Part shown: positions 16,035 through 24,544 of the stretch, piece after piece
Layout of the letters: every line of letters begins with the position of its first letter
Position numbering within the stretch: position 1 is the first letter of the stretch
DNA from: Thermoflexales bacterium
Lineage (GTDB): Bacteria; Chloroflexota; Anaerolineae; J036; Brachytrichaceae
Direction of reading: 5' to 3'
Assembly: GCA_025056965.1 (NCBI GenBank)
Contig: JANWVF010000027.1
Coordinates: 1 to 37,734 of the forward strand
Length of the DNA stretch: 37,734 nucleotides
The notes under the pieces: model-generated
The model's database searches: none
Told to the model about the DNA's origin: nothing
Seen by the model: the letters and a program-made list of their open reading frames with translations, nothing else
Made by a program: the position numbers and the translations under genes

Positions 16035-17717
16035 TTAATCGTCCACGTGCGCCAGCTGCCCAAGCGTTTGTCTGGCTAAATGCTCGTCCACATCATCGCA
16101 CACGAAGGCGTCGCCCGGCGCGCGCAGCAAGACGAAGCGAAGCTTGCCGGCGCGCTTCTTCTTGTCGCTCATCATGTAGCTCCAGACCGCATCCGGAGTG
16201 AAGGTCACCCCCTCCAGCGCGCTGCGCACGTCGTCGAGCGTCGTGGGCAGGCCGACGTTGCGCAGCAGGCCGATCACCTCCCGCGCCAACTCGCCGTCGC
16301 AGAAGCCCATCGCGCGCGAGAGCCGAATCGCGCACACCATGCCCAGCGAGACCGCTTCGCCGTGCTTGAGCCGGAAGCCGCTCCATGCCTCGATGCCATG
16401 GCCGAAAGTGTGGCCCAGGTTCAGCAAGGCGCGCCGGCCGCGCTCGAACGGATCCTCCTGCACGATGGCCCGCTTGAGCAGGATCGCGTCCATCAGCGCG
16501 GCGAAGAGCGCCGGGCTGCGCTCGTCGCTCAGCGTGCGGCGGGCTGCGGCGTCGCGCAACCGAACGTATGCTTGGCCGCCGCTCAGCAGCGCCGCCTTGA
16601 TGATCTCGGCCAGGCCACAGCGCCGCTCGCGGTCCGGCAGTGATGCCAGCGTGCTCAGGTCGGCCACCACGAGGTCGGGCTGCTTGAACGCGCCGACGAG
16701 ATTTTTGCCGAAGTCGGTATCCACGCCGACTTTGCCGCCAATGCTTGAGTCGGCCATTGCCAACAGCGACGTAGGTACTTGGACGAGCGGCACACCGCGC
16801 AAGAAGGTCGCCGCAGCGAAGCCGGCCGTGTCGCCCACTACGCCGCCGCCCAGCGCGATCACCGCGCTGGCGCGCTCCATGCCGTGCGCGCTGAAAGCGC
16901 GATACATCGCCTCGACGCTGGCGAGTGTCTTATGCGCCTCCCCGGCGGGCATGGCGTGCAGGAAGCCGTGTAACCCGGCGCGGTCCAGCGCGCGCAGCGC
17001 GCGCTCGCCGTAGCGCGGCGCGACGACCTCATCGCTCACCACGGCGAACGGCGGCGTCCAGCCGCGCCCCGCCAGCATGAAGCCTAACTCGTCCAGCACG
17101 TCATCGCCGAGAACGATGTCGTAGCGCGCGCCGGCCGCCGGGATGTCTACTGCAATGCGCGCATGCTCGCGCCGGTAGATCTCGCACACCAGCGCGGCCA
17201 CTTCGTCGGGCACACGCCGCGATGTGTCCACGCAGTAGTGCATCTGAGCGTACTTGGGCGCGCGCTCGCGCAGCAGCAGGGCAATGCGCGCGGCGACGTC
17301 GCCCCCGCGCAGCATCGGGCGCTCCGCGGCAGCTGCTTCGCCGCCTACGCGCTTCAAGATGACCTCTGGCGTCGCGGTCAAGCACACCCCTACGCCGCTG
17401 CTCAGCAATGCCGTGCGGTTGTCGTCGTCCACGATCATGCCGCCGCCGGTAGCGATGACGCAGCCACGGCGGTCGGCCAGCTCGGCGACGAGCGCGCGCT
17501 CGCGTTGGCGGAAGTAGCCCTCGCCATACGTCGCAAAGATCGCCGGGATCGGCATGCCCTCGCGCCGGCTGATCTCCTCGTCGGCGTCCACGAAGTCCAG
17601 CCCCAAGCGCCGGGCGCACAGTCGCCCGACCGTGGTCTTGCCCGTGCCCATGAAGCCGGCCAGGATCAGGTTGCGATGAGGGGCAATGATGGCGTTGGTC
17701 ATCCGTGCCGCACTCAC
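16035..17717 (-). CDS. aroKB: Fused shikimate kinase / 3-dehydroquinate synthase
   Basis: This 560-residue fusion has two domains. Residues about 14-185 are shikimate kinase: Walker A GFMGTGKTT (21-29), FVDADEEI with substrate-binding Asp, TYGEGYFRQRE, ATGGGM, and an ERPMLRG lid. Residues about 195-550 are 3-dehydroquinate synthase: ALGGGVVGDTAGFAAATFLRG, VPTSLLAMADSSIGGKVGVD, GLAEIIKAAL and NLGHTFGHGIE with metal-binding His residues. The fusion supplies steps 2 and 5 of the pathway in one polypeptide. The start is either GTG at 17717, which overlaps the aroC stop as GTGA, or ATG at 17702, giving MTNAIIAPHRN. The homologous region begins after the ATG, so either is possible. Confidence 0.96.
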   Translation of the reverse strand: MSAARMTNAIIAPHRNLILAGFMGTGKTTVGRLCARRLGLDFVDADEEISRREGMPIPAIFATYGEGYFRQRERALVAELADRRGCVIATGGGMIVDDDNRTALLSSGVGVCLTATPEVILKRVGGEAAAAERPMLRGGDVAARIALLLRERAPKYAQMHYCVDTSRRVPDEVAALVCEIYRREHARIAVDIPAAGARYDIVLGDDVLDELGFMLAGRGWTPPFAVVSDEVVAPRYGERALRALDRAGLHGFLHAMPAGEAHKTLASVEAMYRAFSAHGMERASAVIALGGGVVGDTAGFAAATFLRGVPLVQVPTSLLAMADSSIGGKVGVDTDFGKNLVGAFKQPDLVVADLSTLASLPDRERRCGLAEIIKAALLSGGQAYVRLRDAAARRTLSDERSPALFAALMDAILLKRAIVQEDPFERGRRALLNLGHTFGHGIEAWSGFRLKHGEAVSLGMVCAIRLSRAMGFCDGELAREVIGLLRNVGLPTTLDDVRSALEGVTFTPDAVWSYMMSDKKKRAGKLRFVLLRAPGDAFVCDDVDEHLARQTLGQLAHVDD

Positions 17718-18901
17718 TCATAGCCGAAGCGCCATGGGATGGCGTCCATCGGGAGGTCTTCCAGTCGTAACCGGCGTAGCGCGTCGAAGCGCGGGCGCAT
17801 CTCGTCCAGCGAGTCGCCGCCCAGCTTCTCGATCAGCGCGTCGGCTAGCACGAAGCACACCATGGCTTCGATGATAGGCACGGCGCGCGGCACTTGGCAG
17901 AAGTCGCTGCGCTCGTAGCGCGTCTTCACCGCCTGGCCGGTGGCCAAGTCCACCGAGTCGAGCGGGTTGAGGGTCGTAGCGATGGGCTTGAGCGCGGCGC
18001 GCAGCACGATCGGCGCGCCGTTGGTAATGCCGCCTTCCAGGCCACCGGCGCGATTAGTGCGCTGTCGAATCGCGCCGTCGGCGACGTAGAGCTGATCCTG
18101 CGCCTGCGTGCCCGGGCGACGCGCCTCGGCGAAGCCATCGCCGATCTCGACGCCTTTGACCGCATGCACGCTCATCACCGCTTGGGCCAGTCGCCCGCTT
18201 AGTCGGCGGTCCCAATGCACATGGCTGCCGAGGCCAGGAGGGACGTTGAGCGCGACGACCTCGATGACGCCGCCTAGCGTGTCTTTGGCTTCGATGATCT
18301 CGCGGATGCGCGCGCGCATGCGCTCGGCGGTGAAGGGATCGTAGCAGCGCACATCGCTGGCTTCGGCTTGCGCGAAGCGCCGGAGGTAGGTTTCGGCGTC
18401 AACGCTTGAGCCGTGCTGTGGCACGTCAATCTCGCCGATGCTGAGCACATAGCCACCGACGACGATGCCGAACTGCCGGAGCAGCGCCCGGCAGGCCGCG
18501 CCGACGGCGACGCGCATGGTGGTCTCGCGCGCCGAGGCGCGTTCCAGCGCCAGCCGCAGCTCGCGGTAGCCGTATTTCACTGCGCCGGTTAGATCGGCGT
18601 GCCCGGGGCGCGGAATGGTCATCGGCTCGATCTCGCGGTCTTTCCACTTGGCGTAATCCAGATTCTCGACGATGAAGGCGATCGGACCACCGGTGGTCTT
18701 GCCGTTCATCACGCCGGCGGTGATGCGCGCGTGATCGCGCTCGATCTTCATGCGCCCACCACTGCCATAGCCTTGTTGCCGACGGATGAGATCGCGATCA
18801 ATGTCCTCGGCACACAGCGGCAGGCCGGCGGGCATGCCTTCGAGGATGGCGGTGAGCGATGGGCCGTGCGATTCGCCGGCGGTGAGGAACCTGAGCATCA
18901 T
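17714..18901 (-). CDS. aroC: Chorismate synthase
   Basis: This 395-residue protein makes chorismate from 5-enolpyruvylshikimate 3-phosphate using reduced FMN. Signatures are FLTAGESHGPSLTAILEGMPAG at the N-terminus, RRQQGYGSGGRMKIE, RPGHADLTGAVKYGYRELRLALERASARETTMRVAVGA, and the C-terminal region around QVPRAVPIIEAMVCFVLADAL. The length is usual for the family. Two ATGs lie in tandem at 18901 and 18898. Its stop overlaps the start of the aroK-aroB fusion. The 146 bp between the aroE stop and this start shows no gene and no clear hairpin, and may carry an internal promoter. Confidence 0.97.
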   Translation of the reverse strand: MMLRFLTAGESHGPSLTAILEGMPAGLPLCAEDIDRDLIRRQQGYGSGGRMKIERDHARITAGVMNGKTTGGPIAFIVENLDYAKWKDREIEPMTIPRPGHADLTGAVKYGYRELRLALERASARETTMRVAVGAACRALLRQFGIVVGGYVLSIGEIDVPQHGSSVDAETYLRRFAQAEASDVRCYDPFTAERMRARIREIIEAKDTLGGVIEVVALNVPPGLGSHVHWDRRLSGRLAQAVMSVHAVKGVEIGDGFAEARRPGTQAQDQLYVADGAIRQRTNRAGGLEGGITNGAPIVLRAALKPIATTLNPLDSVDLATGQAVKTRYERSDFCQVPRAVPIIEAMVCFVLADALIEKLGGDSLDEMRPRFDALRRLRLEDLPMDAIPWRFGYE

Positions 18902-19047
18902 CTACTTCCCCGGATGTCTCTCTTGTGTGCGGCGCTTCGTGCTAAGCGTCCGGCCGATGTGATCGGCGTGGCGCTCAGCCTGATCCGGCATGCCGCGCCG
19001 GATGGTGGCGATGAACGGCACAACCACATAGCCGGCTTCTCAAGTTT

Positions 19048-19896
19048 TTATAGCTGCGCGATTACCTCTCGCATGATAGCCGAAACGCGCGCTGCTGGAA
19101 CGCCCGTCCATTGCTCGAACGCCGCCGCGCCCTGCTCCGCCAGCATGCCCAGCCCGCCGATGGCGCGTGTCCCGGCTGCCTCGGCCTGCCGCATCAGCTT
19201 CGTCACGCGCGGCTTGTACACCAGGTCGTAGAGCACCGCGCGCGCCGGGAAGGGAGCGGCGTCCGGCCAAGGGGAGTCGTCTTCGTGCGGCCACATGCCG
19301 GCCGAGGTGCAGTTGACGATCAAGTTCACCGCGTGGCACACCGAATCTACCGTCGGCGCGACGGCGCATCGCTCGCCCATCTCGCGCCAGTGGGAAGCAC
19401 GCACCAGGTCGTCCAGCAGATGCTGCGCGCGGGCAGGCGTGCGATTGTGCACCCACACGCGTGCGCCGCGCGACGCCAGGGCGTAAACCACCGCTCGTGC
19501 GGAGCCGCCGGCGCCCAGCACCAGCGCCTGTGTGGTTGGGCCGACTTCCACGCCGTGAAAGTCTAGGTCGGCCAAGAAGCCGATCCAGTCGGTGTTGTCG
19601 CCCAGCAGACCTTGACCGCGCTTGACGATGGTGTTCACCGCGCCGATGGCGCGCGCGTGCGCGCTAACGGCGCTTAGGTAGGGCAGGACCGCCTGCTTGT
19701 GTGGGATAGTTACGTTGCAGCCGACGACGTCCTCGCGCTCGCTCAATTCGGCCATGCGCGACGGCAGGGTTTCATGCGGCGTATCCCACAGCTCGTAACG
19801 CCAATCAGCCAGCCCGACGTGCGCGAACGCCGCGTTCTGCATCTGCGGGCTCTTGCTATGGGCGACCGGGTGACCGATCAGACCAATGATAGGCAT
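19048..19896 (-). CDS. aroE: Shikimate dehydrogenase
   Basis: I start this at the ATG at 19896 (282 residues, MPIIGLIGHPVAHSKSP) because AroE proteins begin this way. The frame extends in-frame to 20124, but that extension lies inside the upstream glycosidase gene and is compositionally a shadow. It reduces 3-dehydroshikimate to shikimate with NADPH. Visible motifs are SKSPQMQNAAF for shikimate binding, NVTIPHK with the catalytic Lys, GDNTDWIGF with the catalytic Asp, and a Rossmann segment LGAGGSARAVVYAL, followed by NRTPARA. The gene lies 8 bp after the GH4 glycosidase stop, so it is in the same transcript. Confidence 0.96.
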   Translation of the reverse strand: MPIIGLIGHPVAHSKSPQMQNAAFAHVGLADWRYELWDTPHETLPSRMAELSEREDVVGCNVTIPHKQAVLPYLSAVSAHARAIGAVNTIVKRGQGLLGDNTDWIGFLADLDFHGVEVGPTTQALVLGAGGSARAVVYALASRGARVWVHNRTPARAQHLLDDLVRASHWREMGERCAVAPTVDSVCHAVNLIVNCTSAGMWPHEDDSPWPDAAPFPARAVLYDLVYKPRVTKLMRQAEAAGTRAIGGLGMLAEQGAAAFEQWTGVPAARVSAIMREVIAQL

Positions 19897-19904
19897 CGGT
19901 GATG

Positions 19905-21242
19905 TTATGCGCTCGCAAACTGCGGCAGGTATTTGGCGTGTGCTTTGAGCAGATCGTCGAGCAGGTGCGTGGCCTGCGCGTAGCTGTGGATGTGCGGATC
20001 CAGCAGCAGCGCTTGGAGCGCGGCGTTGCGATCGCCCTTGACGGCAGCTTCCACCACCAGCTCTTGGATCTCGATCTCGCGGCGCATGATGGCGGCCAAG
20101 CCCTTCGGCAGTGGGCCGACGCAAATGCCTTGCACGCCGCGCGCGTTCACGATCGCCGGCACCTCGACGATGGCATCATCCGGCAGGTTGCCGATGCAGC
20201 CGTCGTTGCGGATGTTGACCGACAGCTCATACTGATTCAAGTCGCGCAACATGGCGCGGATGATCGGCGCGGCGCGCTCGCGAGGGGCGCACACGGACGC
20301 CCTCAGCGCGCCCAGGTCCGCCGGATCGGTTGAATCGGCGATGCGGCGGATGCGCTCCCACTGTTCGCGCCCGAGCTTCTCGTAGCGGCGAAAGTCGTAG
20401 CCGGTCAACGCCATCGTCTCCGCCGCGAAGCCGATATATTCGCCGGCGTGGGCGTCGCCTGTCGCGCAGAACAGGCCGAAGACGTCCATCAGCCGACGCG
20501 ACATCAGCTCGAAGTCCATCGGCATCTTCGCCAGCTGCCGGCGCAACAGCGGATATAGGTCTTCGCCCGTCTGAGCGTCGCGCAGGTCGAGGATGAACGT
20601 GAAGTGATTCAGACCGGCCGCCGTGATGTGAATGCGCTGCTGAATCGCATGCACGTCGCTCCACCAGTCCCCGGTCTCGGCCACCAGGCCGAGGGCGCGG
20701 TTGACGATGCGATACCCTTCGCCGATCTGATGGCAGAGCCCGACGAAGCGCACGCGCGCGTAGCGGTCCAGCGCCATACACACCCGGCTCAGCGGGTTGG
20801 TGAAGTTGAGCAGGGTCGCCTGCGGCGCCAACCGCTCCACGTCGCGAGCAATCTCCAACAGCAGCGGGATATTGCGCAGCGCGTGGCTCAACCCGCCCGG
20901 CCCGCCGTTCTCGCCCAGGATGTGGCGCACGCCGTGTTTGAGGGGGATCTGCCAGTCCAGCTTCCAAGTCGCCAGCCGGTCCACGGCAACTGAAACGATG
21001 ACGAAGCGGGCGCCAGGCAACGCTTCACGGCGATCGGTCGTCGCATGTAGGGTGAAAGGCTGCTCGAAGGCTGCGTTCAACCGATCCGCATAGCGCGCCA
21101 TGACGTCGAGCGCCTCAGCGTTGATATCCACGAGCCAGACTTCGCTGCCACGCAAGTCGTCGGCGCAGGCCAAGAGGTCGTTGAGAGTCACCGGCCCGAA
21201 GCTGACGCTGCCGGCGCCGATGACGACGATCTTCGTGCTCAT
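19905..21242 (-). CDS. Glycoside hydrolase family 4 (NAD+/Mn2+-dependent alpha-glycosidase)
   Basis: The start is the ATG at 21242, giving 445 residues; it overlaps the Uma2 stop as ATGA. GH4 enzymes use NAD+ and a divalent metal in an unusual redox-elimination mechanism. The sequence shows the N-terminal NAD motif KIVVIGAGSVSFG (4-16), EVWLVDI with the adenosine-binding Asp39, the FTNP motif (147-150), GLCHQ with metal ligand Cys170 and adjacent His171, and GLNHF with His213. The order and spacing resemble alpha-galactosidase or alpha-glucosidase/glucuronidase members of GH4 more than the 6-phospho-glycosidases, but substrate choice cannot be fixed by eye. There is no signal peptide, so it acts on imported sugar. 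Its place between a nuclease-like gene and aroE is not explained by pathway logic. Confidence 0.9.
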   Translation of the reverse strand: MSTKIVVIGAGSVSFGPVTLNDLLACADDLRGSEVWLVDINAEALDVMARYADRLNAAFEQPFTLHATTDRREALPGARFVIVSVAVDRLATWKLDWQIPLKHGVRHILGENGGPGGLSHALRNIPLLLEIARDVERLAPQATLLNFTNPLSRVCMALDRYARVRFVGLCHQIGEGYRIVNRALGLVAETGDWWSDVHAIQQRIHITAAGLNHFTFILDLRDAQTGEDLYPLLRRQLAKMPMDFELMSRRLMDVFGLFCATGDAHAGEYIGFAAETMALTGYDFRRYEKLGREQWERIRRIADSTDPADLGALRASVCAPRERAAPIIRAMLRDLNQYELSVNIRNDGCIGNLPDDAIVEVPAIVNARGVQGICVGPLPKGLAAIMRREIEIQELVVEAAVKGDRNAALQALLLDPHIHSYAQATHLLDDLLKAHAKYLPQFASA

Positions 21243-21964
21243 GCGTGTGACGCTGCGTTGCTGTTGCATCGGCGAAGCTGCTCGACGAAGCGCGCGTGGG
21301 AGTCGCCGCGCAAACCGTCCTGCAGTGCCGCCAGGACTTCTGCCAAGTCGTTGCCCAGCAGCGCCGCCAGGTCCAAGGTCAAGCCGGGGAAGACGCGGCT
21401 GACGATCCGGCTGCCTTCGCGTGGCAAAGGCAGATAGTCCCCTTCGCGCATTTCCCACCAATCCACGGCCGCGTCGCGCGTGCGCCAGACCAGCAGTTCT
21501 TGTATGCCGTTGCGCCGATAGACTTTCAGCTTGTCATGCACATCTATCGAGGTGCTGCTGGCGGCGATCTCGACGATCAGCTCCGGCGCGCCGGCCACGT
21601 AGTCATCGTCCGTGATGCGCGCCAGACCACCTAGCGCCGGGTCAATGAACAGCATAGCGTCGGGCTGGAACTCATTGTCCATGTCCAGCCGCAGCGTGGC
21701 GTTGTCGGCCAAGCGCACACCTGGGGTAGCAGATTTATAGACGCCCAGCCAGGTCACGATGAGCGCATGCGGCTCGGCGTGTGTGCGGACGCGCAGAGGA
21801 GAGGACATATACACGATCCCTTCGATCAGTTCCGCCTTTTTGACGTGCGGCATGGCGGCATAGCGCCGCTCGAATTCCCGGCGCGTCAAGCGGTCGCCGT
21901 TTTCGAGCGGAGGCACGCGCTCGGCCATTCCGGTCATCCCGGAGACCCCCATCGCCTCGCTCAT
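21239..21964 (-). CDS. Uma2 family (DUF820) PD-(D/E)XK-like protein
   Basis: I start this at the ATG at 21964 (241 residues); further ATG/GTG codons lie upstream to 22003 but overlap the divergent gene. The core matches Uma2/DUF820: MPHVKKAELIEGIVYMSSP, then NATLRLDMDNEFQPDAMLF with the conserved Asp, ELIVEIAASSTSIDVHDKLKVYRRNGIQELLVW with Glu and Lys, and a C-terminal FPGLTLDLAALL. The fold is a restriction-endonuclease-like PD-(D/E)XK domain. These proteins are numerous in Chloroflexota and cyanobacteria, and their biological role is unknown. It is translationally coupled to the GH4 gene by ATGA overlap and heads the leftward run. Confidence 0.88.
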   Translation of the reverse strand: MSEAMGVSGMTGMAERVPPLENGDRLTRREFERRYAAMPHVKKAELIEGIVYMSSPLRVRTHAEPHALIVTWLGVYKSATPGVRLADNATLRLDMDNEFQPDAMLFIDPALGGLARITDDDYVAGAPELIVEIAASSTSIDVHDKLKVYRRNGIQELLVWRTRDAAVDWWEMREGDYLPLPREGSRIVSRVFPGLTLDLAALLGNDLAEVLAALQDGLRGDSHARFVEQLRRCNSNAASHA

Positions 21965-21973
21965 AGCGCTCAC

Positions 21974-21983
21974 ATTGTAAACT
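21974..21983. promoter_or_regulatory. Overlapping divergent -10 elements (Uma2 / hydroxyacid dehydrogenase)
   Basis: Only 25 bp separate the two divergent ATGs at 21964 and 21990. On the minus strand TACAAT (21979-21974) is 9 nt from the Uma2 ATG. On the plus strand TAAACT (21978-21983) is 6 nt from the dehydrogenase ATG. The hexamers overlap, and no -35 box or ribosome-binding site is visible, so leaderless and mutually exclusive transcription is possible. Confidence 0.45.
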
Positions 21984-21989
21984 CGCCTC

Positions 21990-23027
21990 ATGTCTCGCTG
22001 CACTGTGTTCTACCTGTGTCCCCTGGGCAAACGACATCAGGCTTGGCGATTGGCCGCCGCGCCAGCCGAGTTCAAAGTGGTCATGCGGCGCAGCGGCGAA
22101 GTCTCGCGGGAGGAGCTGCTCACGCTGCTCCGCGAGGCCGACGCGCTGATCACCGAACGGGCAGGGGGCGTGGACCGCGCGATGATCGAGGCTGGCGCGC
22201 GCCTAAAGATCATTCAACGGATCGGCTCGCTCTATCACGATATAGACCTGGACGCCGCTCGCGAATTTCACGTGCCGGTGTGCGTGCGCCCGATTCGCGG
22301 CGCAATCGCCGTGGCCGAAAACCTCGTGTTGCAGATGTTAGCCGTGCTGCGCCGAGCGATGCCGCTACAGAAAGTGCTGCGCACCCCGCCGGAGGCCTTC
22401 CTGTCCACCGGCCCGCGCCGGACGACGGAAGACGTGTTCGCCTTCAACTGGAGCGGGCAGACGCGGGTGAGCCTGATCCACGGCAAAACCATCGGCATCC
22501 TCGGCTTCGGCGAGATCGGCGCGGAGCTGGCGCGCCGGCTGCGGCCGTGGGGGTGTCGGCTGCTCTACGCCAAGCGTCATCCGCTGCCGCGCTTCGTAGA
22601 GGACGAACTGGGCATTAGCCATCGTGACGCCGAGCAGGTGCTGCGCGAGAGCGACGTCGTCGTGTGCTTGCTCCCTTACTTCCAAGAGACCGATCTCTGG
22701 CTGAACGCGGGGCGGATCGCCATGATGAAGCCCGGCGCATGGTTGGTCGAAGCCGGCAGCGGCAGCGTGGTGGATGAGCAGGCCGTGGCCGATGCGGTGC
22801 GATCCGGCCATCTCGCCGGCGCATCGTTCGACACCTATGAGTGGGAGCCGATCCGCCCGGACAACCCGCTGCTGGTCTTGGCCGAGCACGACCCGGACGC
22901 GAACATCTTCCTGCTGCCGCACATCGGTAGTTGCTACGACGGCGGATCGGCCGATGAGTTCGCCGAGTTCTACGCCAACGTCCGGCGCGCGCTGAATGGC
23001 GAACCGCTCGAAGGTCGCGTGGCCTGA
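21990..23027 (+). CDS. D-2-hydroxyacid dehydrogenase-like protein with altered active site
   Basis: This 345-residue protein has the two-domain fold of NAD-dependent D-2-hydroxyacid dehydrogenases. An N-terminal substrate domain has LKIIQRIGSLYHDIDLDAA. The Rossmann domain begins GKTIGILGFGEIGAELARRL (166-184). The catalytic His is present (LLPHIGS, H311) and so is the Glu of the WEP motif (E286). The position normally held by the catalytic Arg in N-x-x-R-G-x-x-V-D reads EAGSGSVVD, so Ser257 replaces Arg. Normal oxidoreductase activity is therefore doubtful, and the protein may use a different substrate or have a binding role. The start at 21990 is only 25 bp from the divergent Uma2 start. 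Confidence 0.88.
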   Translation: MSRCTVFYLCPLGKRHQAWRLAAAPAEFKVVMRRSGEVSREELLTLLREADALITERAGGVDRAMIEAGARLKIIQRIGSLYHDIDLDAAREFHVPVCVRPIRGAIAVAENLVLQMLAVLRRAMPLQKVLRTPPEAFLSTGPRRTTEDVFAFNWSGQTRVSLIHGKTIGILGFGEIGAELARRLRPWGCRLLYAKRHPLPRFVEDELGISHRDAEQVLRESDVVVCLLPYFQETDLWLNAGRIAMMKPGAWLVEAGSGSVVDEQAVADAVRSGHLAGASFDTYEWEPIRPDNPLLVLAEHDPDANIFLLPHIGSCYDGGSADEFAEFYANVRRALNGEPLEGRVA

Positions 23028-23043
23028 GCGCTCGCTACTCGAC

Positions 23044-23071
23044 TTGTGAATTTGCCTAATGTCACTACAAT
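23044..23071 (+). promoter_or_regulatory. Promoter for the DUF4013 gene
   Basis: TTGTGA (23044-23049) and TACAAT (23066-23071) are separated by 16 bp in an AT-rich gap. The predicted transcript would begin near 23078, about 90 nt before the GTG start at 23168. Confidence 0.55.
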
Positions 23072-23167
23072 TCAGCGCAATTCAACCTAGCTACACAGGA
23101 TGCGCTTGCGACGGGGTACGATATGAGTCCTTGCGCGTCTGCCGTTCGCTTCTGAGGAGCTACAGAC

Positions 23168-23866
23168 GTGATTGACATCGGAAGAGCTGTGCAGCATCCA
23201 ACGCAAGACCAAGACTGGCCCAGCAAACTCGGCATCGGCGCGCTGATCACCCTCGTGCCCATCCTAAACTTCGCGCTCAACGGCTACGCCATCGAGCACC
23301 TCAAAAATACGTCGGCTGGCCTAGATGTGCCACTGCCCACCTGGGACAACCTCGGCGACAAGTTCACGAATGGCCTCAAACTGTTCGTCGTCACTTTCAT
23401 TCTCGCGCTGCCGCTCGTCTTGGTCGCCTGTGTGGTCACCCTCGCCGGCGGCGGCTTGGCGGCGTTGGCGAACAGCAATGAGGATATAGAAGGGGCAGCC
23501 GCGGCCGGCTTCAGCCTGCTTGCCCTAGCGCTCAGTTGTCTCGCGCTAATTTACACCCTGTTCCTCGTCTACGTTTCGCCGGCCGTCTACATCCAGTATG
23601 CCAAAACAAAGGAGATCGGCGCCTGTCTGCGCGTCGGCGAGTTGTTGAGCATCGCGCGCACGAACACCGGCGACTACCTGACGATCTTCGCCGTCCTGAT
23701 CGGCACCAGCATCATCCTAAGTTTGATCATCGGTGTGTTGAACTTCATCCCCTGTCTCGGCCAAATCCTCTCCATAGTCATCGCGCTCGTCGCCGCGCCA
23801 TACATTGCCGCGCTGCTGGCTCACCTGTGCGGCCAATATGCACGCAGCAACAACATTCTCATTTGA
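23168..23866 (+). CDS. DUF4013 domain membrane protein
   Basis: The start is GTG at 23168, preceded by GAGGAG at 8-nt spacing. The 232-residue protein has the DUF4013 look. An N-terminal segment (PSKLGIGALITLVPILNFALNGYAIEHLKNT) is followed by DVPLPTWDNLGDKFTNGLKLFVV. Further TMs lie at about residues 76-95, 115-145 and 170-220. The family is of unknown function and is common in archaea, Chloroflexota and Firmicutes. The polytopic architecture and the following Yip1-like gene suggest a membrane-organisation or transport-related role, but nothing more specific is supported. Confidence 0.85.
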   Translation: MIDIGRAVQHPTQDQDWPSKLGIGALITLVPILNFALNGYAIEHLKNTSAGLDVPLPTWDNLGDKFTNGLKLFVVTFILALPLVLVACVVTLAGGGLAALANSNEDIEGAAAAGFSLLALALSCLALIYTLFLVYVSPAVYIQYAKTKEIGACLRVGELLSIARTNTGDYLTIFAVLIGTSIILSLIIGVLNFIPCLGQILSIVIALVAAPYIAALLAHLCGQYARSNNILI

Positions 23867-23915
23867 CCGGCGAGTTGCCCAAGAGTCGAATGGTTCACAT
23901 TGGGAGAGTCGTATC

Positions 23916-23932
23916 AGGCGCGCCTTGCGCCT
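23916..23932. other. Small hairpin in the DUF4013-Yip1 gap
   Basis: AGGCGC (23916-23921) pairs with GCGCCT (23927-23932) over a 5-nt loop in the 129-bp gap between the two membrane-protein genes. It has no T tract. It could be a weak terminator or processing site. Confidence 0.3.
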
Positions 23933-23995
23933 CAGCATGTTCTTAACACAAGCCGAATATCCTAACGCACGCAACTTTAAAGGAGGTAGCACCCT

Positions 23996-24535
23996 ATGAC
24001 ATCGTCAGCTTCTCTAGTCGAACGCCTAATAGGCATCGTTACGTTCAAAGCCTCCGTCTATCGCGAGGTAGCGCACGACGCGAACGCGCTCCAGCCGGCG
24101 GCCATCATCGTCTTAGTTGTCACGCTGCTGATCGGCGTTGTGAACGGATTACTGAACAGCGCTCTAGGAATCGTCGGCGCGATCCTACTCGCAGTGTTCG
24201 GAGCGCTGATCGGTTGGCCATTGGGGAGCTGGCTGACGGCCTTCGTCGCATCGAAGTTCTTTCAAGGCCAGACGAACGCGACGGAAATGTTGCGCATCCT
24301 GGGTCATGCGTACGTCTTGCAGATTCCCGGCGTCATCCCCATGGTCGGCGGCCTCATTGCATTTGTGCTGAGCATCATCGCAACCGTCGTGGCGATTCGC
24401 GAGGCAGCTAGCTTGGACACCCAGAAAGCGGTTCTCACGGCCATCATCGCCAACGTAATCATCTTTGTGATCTCGCTGATCCTCGGCGGCATCATTGCCG
24501 GCATCACAGTCGCTGGCACGATTGTCGGCGGCTGA
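23996..24535 (+). CDS. Yip1 family membrane protein
   Basis: ATG at 23996 follows one of the strongest ribosome-binding sites in the window, AAAGGAGGT, at about 8 nt. The 179-residue protein has a short polar N-terminus (SLVERLIGIVTFKASVYREVAHDANALQPA), then about five hydrophobic segments rich in Ile, Val and Gly. A conserved-looking loop (FFQGQTNATEMLRILGHAYVLQIPGVIP) matches bacterial YIP1-domain proteins. The function of bacterial Yip1 proteins is not established. It is probably co-expressed with, or at least partnered to, the DUF4013 gene 129 bp upstream. Confidence 0.85.
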   Translation: MTSSASLVERLIGIVTFKASVYREVAHDANALQPAAIIVLVVTLLIGVVNGLLNSALGIVGAILLAVFGALIGWPLGSWLTAFVASKFFQGQTNATEMLRILGHAYVLQIPGVIPMVGGLIAFVLSIIATVVAIREAASLDTQKAVLTAIIANVIIFVISLILGGIIAGITVAGTIVGG

Positions 24536-24544
24536 CGTCTAGCA

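Noticed and set aside
16198-17013. 271-residue plus-strand frame opposite the aroK-aroB fusion
   Set aside because: It is an antisense shadow with Ser/Arg/Ala-biased composition and no recognisable domain.
19897-20124. N-terminal extension of aroE
   Set aside because: It lies within the GH4 gene in another frame and precedes the canonical MPIIGLIGHPVAHSKSP start.
20227-20967. 246-residue minus-strand frame inside the GH4 gene
   Set aside because: It is an out-of-frame shadow of GH4, with an Arg/Ala/Gly-rich translation.
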